In this document: positions 1 to 7,863 of the stretch, piece by piece | How positions within the stretch are numbered: position 1 is the first letter of the stretch | How the letters are laid out: the number at the start of each line of letters is the position of its first letter | DNA from: an uncultured Rhizobiaceae group bacterium | GTDB taxonomy: Bacteria; Pseudomonadota; Alphaproteobacteria; Rhizobiales; Rhizobiaceae | Length of the DNA stretch: 8,996 nucleotides | Direction of reading: 5' to 3' | Assembly (NCBI GenBank): GCA_937923355.1 | Contig: CALAIO010000186.1 | Span: 1 to 8,996, forward strand | Program-made: the position numbers and the translations under genes | The notes under the pieces: model-generated | Told to the model about the DNA's origin: nothing | Seen by the model: only the letters and a program-made list of their open reading frames with translations | Database searches by the model: none

Positions 1-1065
1 ATCTTTGTCTTCGCAGATCTTCACAAATCGTTCGCGGCGGCGGTCCCCGCCGTACCAAAAAAACTGCAAAATTCCGAGAACCCAGAAAACCTTTCCGTGT
101 TCTTTCAGGAATGTTTTGCGGGCAGTCGCCAGTTGTTTTGCGTCTCCTGTTTTAAGAGCTGATAAAACCGCCTCACCCACCATACGACCACAGGCCATAG
201 CGTAATAAATTCCCTCGCCTGATGCCGGTGCAACACAGCCTGCTGCATCACCTGTTACGACGATGTCTTTGCCGTTATCCCATTTTTTAATGGGTTTCAT
301 CGGTATCGGTGCACCTTCATGGCGGATGAGTTCCGCATCTTCCATATTTGCATCTTTGCGCAGATCAGCAACAGCATTCCGCAGTGAAAAACCTTTCTTA
401 GCGGAGCCAACGCCGATACTTGCAGAATTGCCATGAGGGAAAACCCAGGCATAAAAATCAGGCGATAAGCGTCCCTGATAATAGACATCACAGCGCTTTG
501 CATCATAATAGGCATTATCGTTAGCGCTCGATGGCGCCTTGATAATTTCATGATAGGCGAAAACATAAGGCGCAGGTTTCACATTAGGCAGGCCTTGTTT
601 AAGCACTTTTGATTTGGCACCATCTGCACCGATCAGATATTTTGTACCAACAGTAACCGTCTCACCATCCTTAGTTTTATAGGTGATTTCTAGCGCTTGG
701 GTTTCATTGCGTTCAAGTTTTACAAACTCACCAATTCTTCTCACTGCACCATTGGATGCAGCGCGTTCTCGCAGCCACTCGTCAAATGTTTCACGATCAA
801 CCATGCCGACGAAACCATTTTCAATTGGCATATCGACCGCTTTGTTTTTAGGTGAGATCATCCGCGCTGATCTAATTCTGGCGCAAAGCTGTTCGTCAGG
901 AATATCAAAATCTTCTATCGCACGAGGCGGAATGGCACCCCCGCAAGGTTTGATGCGGCCAGCCTTGTCCAGAAGAAGCACATCAACGCCCTTGCGTGCC
1001 AGATCGTCTGCTGCAGTAGCACCTGCAGGACCTCCTCCAACAACGATACAATCAAACATTTCCAT
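1..1065 (-). CDS. bchP: Geranylgeranyl reductase BchP (3' end cut by window edge)
   Basis: This is a flavin-dependent geranylgeranyl diphosphate/bacteriochlorophyll reductase, which saturates three double bonds of the geranylgeranyl tail to give phytyl at the end of bacteriochlorophyll synthesis. The 355 residues visible begin MEMFDCIVVGGGPAGATAA, a dinucleotide-binding GxGxxG-type fold (G10 to G15). They continue with KPCGGAIPPRAI (about 39-50), typical of this family, a GADGAKSKV segment (about 147-154) and the second flavin motif GDAAGCVAPASGEGIYYA (about 272-289). Members are usually near 390-400 residues, so about 40 C-terminal residues lie off the left edge. The start at 1065 is chosen because GGGAG (plus strand 1073-1077) lies 7 bases upstream; an in-frame ATG at 1059 is a weaker choice. 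It is last in the bchG run, 30 bases after the PucC-family gene, and is presumably co-transcribed with it. Identity is very secure. Confidence 0.96.
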   Translation of the reverse strand, partial: MEMFDCIVVGGGPAGATAADDLARKGVDVLLLDKAGRIKPCGGAIPPRAIEDFDIPDEQLCARIRSARMISPKNKAVDMPIENGFVGMVDRETFDEWLRERAASNGAVRRIGEFVKLERNETQALEITYKTKDGETVTVGTKYLIGADGAKSKVLKQGLPNVKPAPYVFAYHEIIKAPSSANDNAYYDAKRCDVYYQGRLSPDFYAWVFPHGNSASIGVGSAKKGFSLRNAVADLRKDANMEDAELIRHEGAPIPMKPIKKWDNGKDIVVTGDAAGCVAPASGEGIYYAMACGRMVGEAVLSALKTGDAKQLATARKTFLKEHGKVFWVLGILQFFWYGGDRRRERFVKICEDKD

Positions 1066-1095
1066 TTTTCTTCTCCCAAGAGAATTGATTAGTTT

Positions 1096-2436
1096 CTATT
1101 CTGCCGGCTGCAGGTTAGTGATGGTTTCATCTTCTTTTTCTGCCGCTGCTCCAATTGCAACATTGGGGGCGACTTGCCATGCGATGATCGCTGACAAAAT
1201 AAACAATAAGGCCTCACCAGCGAAAACCGTTGAATAGGCTGTAACAGGTGAACCGAATATTGTTCGCGCCAAGTCAACAGCAACCGTGCCTAGAAAACCG
1301 CCAAGGCCGAAAGCAATTGCCTGTGAGGCTCCCCACAACCCCATGCGCGTCCCCTGCCTCTGCGCTTCGCCAGTATTGGCAAGCCCCATCATGGAACCGA
1401 TTGCAGCAACTGCGAATGCACCATTTGCAAAACCAAGGAAAAATACATTTTCTCGTAAAGGCCAGGTTTGTGGCGCATAAGCTGCAAAGGATAACCCTAT
1501 AAATGCAACTGCCGAGGCAATACATCCGCCTACTGCCCAAAACCGCATGGAGCCAAAGCGCCTGCCGCCAATTGCACTGCCAGCAATAGCCACGAGGATC
1601 ATCCCGGCCATGACCCCGCCATTTTGCACACCTGAAAGCTTTGTAGACTCACCTGGTGTAAAACCGAAAACAAGGCCTGCAAATGGCTCAAGAATTAAGT
1701 CTTGAGCACTGTAAGCAAGCATTGAAACAAATACGAAGATTGTAAATTGACGCGCTTTGGTTTCACCCCAAACTTCACGGAAAGCTTTCTTGAAGTCAGG
1801 CTTTTCTCTCTTACTTTCTGATGCAACTACAGAAGACTTTTTCTCAATTCCAAGAATTGCAAGACAGGCAACACTAAAGGCAATTAAAGACACAGTGCCC
1901 GAAACCATGACAAGTCTTGTGCCAGAATAAGGATCAAGATTTATTCCCGCAAAAATGGAAGTAATTACAAAACCTGCAATCATCATGATCCAGACAATTG
2001 AGGCTGCAGCGGGTCTTCTTCTGGCCGAGACGCGCGTGGCCAACAAGGTCAGCAGAGATGTGCCCGAAGCACCAACGCCAATGCCGATCATGATAAATGC
2101 AAAAACTGATAATAAAATCGCTGGCCAGAAATAGCTTGCCATCAAGGCTGTTCCAACGGCGGCCAAAAGCCCGCCAATTGCAAGCACGGCCATGCCACCA
2201 ATTATCCAGGGCGTACGACTGCCACCAATATCAGAGCCATAGCCCCAACGCGGTCTCGACATTTGGACGCCGTAATGAAGTGCAACCAAGGCACCTGGCA
2301 AAACGGCTGGTAGCGGATATTCAACGACCATGATTCGGTTAAGTGTGGAAGTGGTCAACACAACGATGGCGCCCAGTGCTGTTTGCACGAGGCCTAAACG
2401 AATGATGCTGATCCAAGATAATGATTGCGGGATCAT
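1096..2436 (-). CDS. PucC/LhaA-family (BCD) 12-TM transporter, orf428 type
   Basis: This 446-residue, highly hydrophobic protein belongs to the PucC/LhaA branch of the major facilitator superfamily (the BCD family). Its position between bchG and bchP matches the gene called orf428 or bch2 in Rhodobacter clusters. Relatives are needed for light-harvesting complex assembly and are proposed to move or deliver bacteriochlorophyll in the inner membrane; the exact substrate is not settled. Visible signatures are RPRWGYGSDIGGSRTPWIIG (residues 61-80), the family's form of the MFS loop 2-3 motif, and repeated Gly/Ala-rich hydrophobic stretches consistent with about 12 membrane spans. The C-terminus is short and acidic (AAAEKEDETI). 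The ATG at 2436 is preferred: GGAGGG (plus 2444-2449) sits 7 bases upstream, inside the last codons of bchG, and only one base separates the bchG stop from this ATG, which suggests translational coupling. The family is certain; the subfamily rests on position. Confidence 0.92.
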   Translation of the reverse strand: MIPQSLSWISIIRLGLVQTALGAIVVLTTSTLNRIMVVEYPLPAVLPGALVALHYGVQMSRPRWGYGSDIGGSRTPWIIGGMAVLAIGGLLAAVGTALMASYFWPAILLSVFAFIMIGIGVGASGTSLLTLLATRVSARRRPAAASIVWIMMIAGFVITSIFAGINLDPYSGTRLVMVSGTVSLIAFSVACLAILGIEKKSSVVASESKREKPDFKKAFREVWGETKARQFTIFVFVSMLAYSAQDLILEPFAGLVFGFTPGESTKLSGVQNGGVMAGMILVAIAGSAIGGRRFGSMRFWAVGGCIASAVAFIGLSFAAYAPQTWPLRENVFFLGFANGAFAVAAIGSMMGLANTGEAQRQGTRMGLWGASQAIAFGLGGFLGTVAVDLARTIFGSPVTAYSTVFAGEALLFILSAIIAWQVAPNVAIGAAAEKEDETITNLQPAE

Positions 2437-2437
2437 C

Positions 2438-3388
2438 TTATTGCCCTCCCGCCAAAATACTGCCGATGCCAATGCTGCTTGTCAGCATGCCCAATACGTA
2501 GAGTGATACGCCACTTGCATTATAATAAGCAGCCATTTCACGCGGTTTTAAAAGCAGTTGCACACGGTCCATCAGATATTTGAACATCAGGAAAACTTGG
2601 GCAATCAATAAAGCGGCAACAATGAGCGCGTGGATTGGTAAGCTCCAAGAATAAAGCAAAAAAATAACAATCACCTGCGGAAGCGCCATTACAAGGCTAG
2701 CAAGCCTTGCAGCATTATGGGCACCAATTTGCACGGGTATTGTTCTAACACCCATTTGTTTATCACCCGTAATCGACTTAAAGTCGTTCAGCGTCATGAT
2801 GCCATGCGCGCCAGCGCTGTATAGCAATAATAGAATTATTATTCTTGTATCTGGGATGGCGCCTAGCATAACTGCGGCGCCTGTAAACCAAGCTAAACCT
2901 TCATAGGAAATGGCAACCGCTGCATTGCCGAACCATCCGTTTTCCTTAAGGCGAAGAGGCGGCGCGCTGTAGGCCCAAGCTAGAAAAAGCCCGACGGCAG
3001 TTGCCATGACTACCCATTCACCAAGGATATAAGCCATAGCAAGCGAAAGTGCCGTCCAAATCATCGCAATATACAAGCCCCAACGCCCTGGCACACGACC
3101 AGAAGGAATGGGCCTGTTTGGTTCGTTAATTGCGTCTACATGACGGTCGTGCCAATCATTAATCGCCTGACTCATGGCGCATACCAATGGACCCGCCAAA
3201 ATAATACCGCCAATGATTGCTAGCCAATTTCCTGAAAACGCAATGCCGCTTGAAACAACACCACACATATAAGCCCACATGGGTGGAAACCACGTAATAG
3301 GTTTTAGTAGCTCCAAAGACGCTGAGAGCGTTGGTAGCTTTCGGTGATTTTTAATCTCACCAATCGGATTGGTTTGCACATTGGCCAT
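2438..3388 (-). CDS. bchG: Bacteriochlorophyll synthase BchG
   Basis: BchG is the membrane-bound prenyltransferase (UbiA superfamily) that esterifies bacteriochlorophyllide a with geranylgeranyl diphosphate. The 316 residues match the usual length. The first aspartate-rich motif is NDWHDRHVDAINEPNRPIPS (residues 77-96), with N77, D78, D81, R82 and D85 as the diphosphate/Mg2+ binding set. The second is NDFKSITGDKQMG (201-213), with D202 and D209. Eight or so hydrophobic segments surround these cytoplasmic loops. The PucC-family gene follows one base after the TAA and bchP after that, so the three form a probable operon for the last steps of pigment making. The only obvious start is the ATG at 3388, but no Shine-Dalgarno sequence precedes it, unlike its neighbours. 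A PpsR operator lies 29 bases upstream of the start. Identity is certain; the start is less so. Confidence 0.97.
   Translation of the reverse strand: MANVQTNPIGEIKNHRKLPTLSASLELLKPITWFPPMWAYMCGVVSSGIAFSGNWLAIIGGIILAGPLVCAMSQAINDWHDRHVDAINEPNRPIPSGRVPGRWGLYIAMIWTALSLAMAYILGEWVVMATAVGLFLAWAYSAPPLRLKENGWFGNAAVAISYEGLAWFTGAAVMLGAIPDTRIIILLLLYSAGAHGIMTLNDFKSITGDKQMGVRTIPVQIGAHNAARLASLVMALPQVIVIFLLYSWSLPIHALIVAALLIAQVFLMFKYLMDRVQLLLKPREMAAYYNASGVSLYVLGMLTSSIGIGSILAGGQ
2444..2449 (-). promoter_or_regulatory. Ribosome binding site of the PucC-family gene, inside bchG
   Basis: On the minus strand GGAGGG encodes the final glycines of BchG and lies 7 bases before ATG 2436. It picks that ATG over a TTG 36 bases further upstream and ties translation of the two genes together. 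Confidence 0.75.
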
Positions 3389-3417
3389 ATCATCAGGCTA
3401 TGGCCAGACACTGAGAA

Positions 3418-3435
3418 TGTCAAATATTATTGACA
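3418..3435. promoter_or_regulatory. PpsR/CrtJ operator upstream of bchG
   Basis: The 18-base palindrome TGTCAAATATTATTGACA fits the known PpsR/CrtJ target TGT-N12-ACA exactly, with extended arms TGTCA and TGACA. It lies in the 74-base gap between the ppsR stop and the bchG start. A minus-strand TTGACA (3423-3418) is the left arm of the palindrome and could double as a -35 element, so binding here would block transcription of bchG, the PucC-family gene and bchP. The match is seen directly; its use by the ppsR product encoded next door is inferred. Confidence 0.85.
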
Positions 3436-3462
3436 CTTTTAATTGTTAAATATTCACTACAA

Positions 3463-4884
3463 TTATTGAGAGTCTTTTTCACCTTTGCCAAGCTTGGCAT
3501 AAAGACTTTGTCTGCTGACACCCAACATTTGTGCTGCGGAGGCGCGATTGTTTTGAGTAAGTTCAAGCGCTGTTTCTATGCAGAGCTTTTCGATCATCTC
3601 GGTTGTCTCACGCACAATGTCTTTAAGCGGCATATGCCCCACAAGATTTGAGATTTGTTCATTTGAACGGCTTACATTTTCTTGTTGGACATCGGTTCCC
3701 ATCACCATATTGCTAACGGGTCTTATCCAGAAACCTAAGACGGTATCATCGTCATAATCCAATTGCGTCGCCGCAATCTCCACGTTTTCTTTCTGACCAT
3801 GCTGTGTGCGCATAACCGTTGCAAAACGGCGTACCGTATTATGCTCACGCACATTAGCTATCAGGACATTGCAATCAACATTGGGCCTGTCGAAATAAGT
3901 GTCAAGTTGTTGACCGATGGCATCTTTTATATTGGTTATATTAAAAATATCGAGGAAGGCATCATTGCAGCTGACAATTTGTCTTGAAGCATTTGTAATA
4001 ACAAACGCATCCGGCATTTGCTCAACAAGCGCCAGTACCTTGCGTTCAGATGCGTTAGCAAACCAGGTAGCATTGCTTTCCTGACTACCCAGTTGCAGCA
4101 ATAAATAGCTGGTGCGGTCTTCTCTGAAGAGCGTTGCGGCAATTGCAACTGCTTCACCTGATTTGAGTTTGATTTTAGCTTGATTAGAATCACCGCCTTC
4201 TACAGCAGCCAGCATCAATTTATGCAGCACATCGGCGCCGCTTTCATCGAATAAAGTAAGCACCTTATTATTTTCAATACGCTGCGTGCCTTTACCTAAA
4301 ATCAAAGAAGCGGCCGGGTTAATATCCGTGACACGCAGTGAGTTTGCATCGACAACAATTTTAGGCGCATCACTTAACTGAAAAATAGCTCTGTAACGGC
4401 TCTCTGCACCACGCAATCTGGAAAACTCTCGCTCCATTGCGAGCTGTGAACTCATAAGGCGTCTTTGCAACGCTGCGATTTCAGCAATATGCTGGCCAAA
4501 TACGATGACATCGCCGTTATCATTTAGTTTTGCAGCAGTGTAGCTGACCGGCGTATCATCATCATGTGGCATGCTGTGGTTGATTTCGCGTGCACGGCTT
4601 GTCTCACCCTTTCGCGCCTCTTCCAACATGCCTGTAACTTTATTAGTACATTCAGATGTTACTGTTTCAGAAAACTTCTGTCCTACCCAGCCTCGTCCGC
4701 CAGCCGAGAAAAGCTCTTCGACACGGAAACCAGCATCGCGTATAAAACCATTTGAATCTACTATGAGTGTTACATCAGCCGCAGCATCAAAAAAATGGCT
4801 GTTTTCAGCAAGATTAAAGCCGGAGAAATATTCCTCCAGATTCTCCAGCCTCATATTGGCAGTATTTGCAGTATAATCATCCAC
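3463..4884 (-). CDS. ppsR: Photosynthesis repressor PpsR/CrtJ
   Basis: PpsR (CrtJ) is the redox- and light-linked transcriptional repressor of bch, crt and puc genes. It binds TGT-N12-ACA palindromes. The 473 residues follow the family layout: an N-terminal PAS-like domain (about 25-135, beginning HFFDAAADVTLIVDSNGFI), a helical Q-linker (about 134-165, AALQRRLMSSQLAMEREFSR), PAS1 (about 162-270), PAS2 (about 280-390, EQMPDAFVITNASRQIVSCN) and a Fis-type helix-turn-helix at the end (about 433-464, NRASAAQMLGVSRQSLYAKL). C435, just before the helix-turn-helix, matches the conserved redox cysteine (C424 in R. sphaeroides PpsR, C420 in CrtJ). The other cysteines are C79, C306 and C338. The start is uncertain: GTG at 4884 has only a weak AGG 8 bases upstream, and the ATG at 4854 has none. 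Its neighbours, ppaA upstream and bchG downstream, are on the same strand, with 101- and 74-base gaps. Confidence 0.96.
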   Translation of the reverse strand: MDDYTANTANMRLENLEEYFSGFNLAENSHFFDAAADVTLIVDSNGFIRDAGFRVEELFSAGGRGWVGQKFSETVTSECTNKVTGMLEEARKGETSRAREINHSMPHDDDTPVSYTAAKLNDNGDVIVFGQHIAEIAALQRRLMSSQLAMEREFSRLRGAESRYRAIFQLSDAPKIVVDANSLRVTDINPAASLILGKGTQRIENNKVLTLFDESGADVLHKLMLAAVEGGDSNQAKIKLKSGEAVAIAATLFREDRTSYLLLQLGSQESNATWFANASERKVLALVEQMPDAFVITNASRQIVSCNDAFLDIFNITNIKDAIGQQLDTYFDRPNVDCNVLIANVREHNTVRRFATVMRTQHGQKENVEIAATQLDYDDDTVLGFWIRPVSNMVMGTDVQQENVSRSNEQISNLVGHMPLKDIVRETTEMIEKLCIETALELTQNNRASAAQMLGVSRQSLYAKLGKGEKDSQ

Positions 4885-4985
4885 TGGTTATGCCTGACTT
4901 TTTATCCAAGTTATTGCCAACAAAACACTGAAAACAATGAAAATTTCTTCTTTAAATGCAGATCAGCTCCGCAAAAGAATCATCA
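4885..4985. other. A+T-rich gap between ppaA and ppsR, no clear element
   Basis: This 101-base stretch separates the ppaA stop from the ppsR start. I see no TGT-N12-ACA site, no convincing -35/-10 pair on the minus strand and no strong hairpin. ppsR may be read through from ppaA or have a weak promoter of its own here. Confidence 0.5.
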
Positions 4986-5786
4986 TTAGTTAATTCGCAT
5001 CCTGTCATTACAAATTGTTTCTATTACTTCAAGTGCACGCAATGCGTTATCCGCAGTAGCATCTGCACCAACATCCAGATAAAGTTGATCATTGATAATA
5101 AATGGATATCCACCCACCAGGATTTTGATATCCTGATTGAGAGACATGTTTCTTATACTCTGGATTAATTTCTTACATTCTTCGACTTGATTATTCTCCG
5201 CAACTGACAAAGCAATAATATTGTACTCTTTGGTTGCTATATGATTGAGGAATACTTCTCGGGTCTGAGCAAGACTGGTTTCCACATCGTAACCTTTGGC
5301 CAACAAGAAAGCCTCCAGCATAAATGCGCCAAATACATGCTCTTGTCCTGGTATAGGCGACAAACACATGGCTGTATCGTGCTTAGTAGGTTCAAGTTCC
5401 AAACGCAAACGCTGAGTATGTTGACGAACCTGATCATGTAAAATGGTTAGCCCGATTGTGACATCTCCAAACGAACATAAATCCTCGACCCACATTTCTC
5501 CCAAAAGCCGAGCGCTGTTTGTGTATAGGCCAAGGAAGAGATTTGTAACAGAGGGATCTTCGCGCAAAAACTCTTTTGTCATGCGAACTGCGCTGTCTTT
5601 GTCTCCCGATATCAATACATTCGAAAAGTCAGCCAGAAACTGCTCACTTCTTTTGTTTGATAAGGGGGTATATGGTTTTTGAGAAGACATTGCTGCTTTA
5701 CTGTTTACAATACTTGGAATTATTTCATTCGCTAAAGCATCGGCGATGAGGTCTTGAACCTTCAACTTTCCTGAAAAATGCTTCAT
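4986..5786 (-). CDS. ppaA: B12-binding PpsR antirepressor, PpaA/AerR family
   Basis: This protein is of the PpaA/AerR type, which binds a corrinoid and modulates PpsR/CrtJ, linking B12 (and, in some members, heme) to control of photosynthesis genes. It has 266 residues. The helical N-terminal half carries W-x-x-D-x-x-S-F-G-D-V-T-I-G (residues 99-112, WVEDLCSFGDVTIG), the helical sensor signature of the group. The C-terminal half is a cobalamin-binding Rossmann-like domain with SPIPGQEHVFGAFMLEAF (143-160), where H150 is the likely cobalt-ligand histidine (H145 in R. capsulatus AerR). The end, DVGADATADNALRALE, is the usual closing segment. The ATG at 5786 is chosen because GGAG (plus 5792-5795) lies 5 bases upstream; a TTG at 5828 would extend it but has no ribosome site. 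It lies directly upstream of ppsR, on the same strand, and is divergent from bchF, the classic position. Whether it is called ppaA or aerR depends on lineage. Confidence 0.94.
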   Translation of the reverse strand: MKHFSGKLKVQDLIADALANEIIPSIVNSKAAMSSQKPYTPLSNKRSEQFLADFSNVLISGDKDSAVRMTKEFLREDPSVTNLFLGLYTNSARLLGEMWVEDLCSFGDVTIGLTILHDQVRQHTQRLRLELEPTKHDTAMCLSPIPGQEHVFGAFMLEAFLLAKGYDVETSLAQTREVFLNHIATKEYNIIALSVAENNQVEECKKLIQSIRNMSLNQDIKILVGGYPFIINDQLYLDVGADATADNALRALEVIETICNDRMRIN

Positions 5787-5853
5787 GCGATCTCCACAAC
5801 ATACAGCATAGTGCACTGCAAGTCTCAAATAATGTCTTATTTATTTAGCCACA

Positions 5854-5882
5854 AGTATGATGTCTAATTTATTGAACGTCAA
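5854..5882 (-). promoter_or_regulatory. Possible promoter of ppaA
   Basis: On the minus strand TTGACG (5882-5877) and CATACT (5859-5854) are 17 bases apart, five and four matches to consensus. Transcription would begin around 5847, giving a leader of about 60 bases before the ATG at 5786. The degenerate TGT-N12-ACG site fills the spacer. The promoter is inferred from hexamers only. Confidence 0.4.
5861..5878. promoter_or_regulatory. Degenerate PpsR-type half site in the ppaA-bchF intergenic region
   Basis: TGTCTAATTTATTGAACG keeps the TGT half and the 12-base spacing but ends in ACG instead of ACA. It lies 64 bases (centre to centre) from the perfect bchF operator and falls between the proposed -35 and -10 of the ppaA promoter. 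PpsR sites often work in pairs, so this may be a weaker partner site. One changed key base and A+T-rich surroundings make chance a fair alternative. Confidence 0.4.
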
Positions 5883-5888
5883 GTGTTC

Positions 5889-5918
5889 TTGACTTTGCTA
5901 TCAATCAAGCGTTACATT
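5889..5918 (+). promoter_or_regulatory. Probable sigma70-type promoter of bchF-bchN-bchB
   Basis: TTGACT (5889-5894) and TACATT (5913-5918) are separated by 18 bases, five and four matches to the housekeeping consensus. Transcription would start near 5925, at the left edge of the perfect PpsR palindrome. This would leave a leader of about 50 bases before the TTG start at 5975 and would place the ATG at 5924 at or before the first transcribed base. Confidence 0.5.
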
Positions 5919-5924
5919 TTATTA

Positions 5925-5942
5925 TGTCAAAATTTATTGACA
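5925..5942. promoter_or_regulatory. PpsR/CrtJ operator at the start of the bchF transcription unit
   Basis: The 18-base palindrome TGTCAAAATTTATTGACA is a perfect TGT-N12-ACA site with arms TGTCA and TGACA. It differs from the bchG operator only at the two central-left bases (AT instead of TA), and one flanking base on the left and two on the right also match. It begins one base into the ATG at 5924 and lies just after a plausible -35/-10 pair (5889-5918). Repressor bound here would cover the transcription start of bchF-bchN-bchB. Confidence 0.83.
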
Positions 5943-5962
5943 CTCGGCGCCGTGCCGAAACA

Positions 5963-5967
5963 GGGAG
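5963..5967 (+). promoter_or_regulatory. Ribosome binding site that decides the bchF start
   Basis: GGGAG ends 7 bases before TTG at 5975. The same 7-base spacing between a GGAG-containing site and the start codon is found at bchN, bchB, bchP and the PucC-family gene. No such site stands before the ATG at 5924, so this site favours the TTG. Confidence 0.7.
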
Positions 5968-5974
5968 ATATGGG

Positions 5975-7860
<1,886 letters not shown>

Positions 7861-7863
7861 ATT

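Noticed and set aside
683..1237. Plus-strand open frame of 184 codons
   Set aside because: It lies opposite bchP and the end of the PucC-family gene, both firmly identified; its translation is Ser/Arg-rich with no recognisable domain, a typical antisense shadow.
2437..2472. Longer start (TTG 2472) for the PucC-family gene
   Set aside because: It would lie inside bchG without a ribosome site; ATG 2436 has GGAGGG 7 bases upstream and begins just before the conserved N-terminal region.
3763..3987. Plus-strand open frames across ppsR (also 3430-3651 and 4564-4876)
   Set aside because: All are short, opposite the well-supported PAS/helix-turn-helix frame of ppsR, and show no domain features.
4870..4875. 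TATACT on the minus strand as a -10 box for ppsR
   Set aside because: It is inside the ppsR frame near its start and has no -35-like hexamer 16-18 bases upstream; it would also require the protein to start at the ATG at 4854 with almost no leader.
5787..5828. Longer ppaA start at TTG 5828
   Set aside because: There is no ribosome site before it, and the ATG at 5786 has GGAG 5 bases upstream and begins nearer the conserved region.
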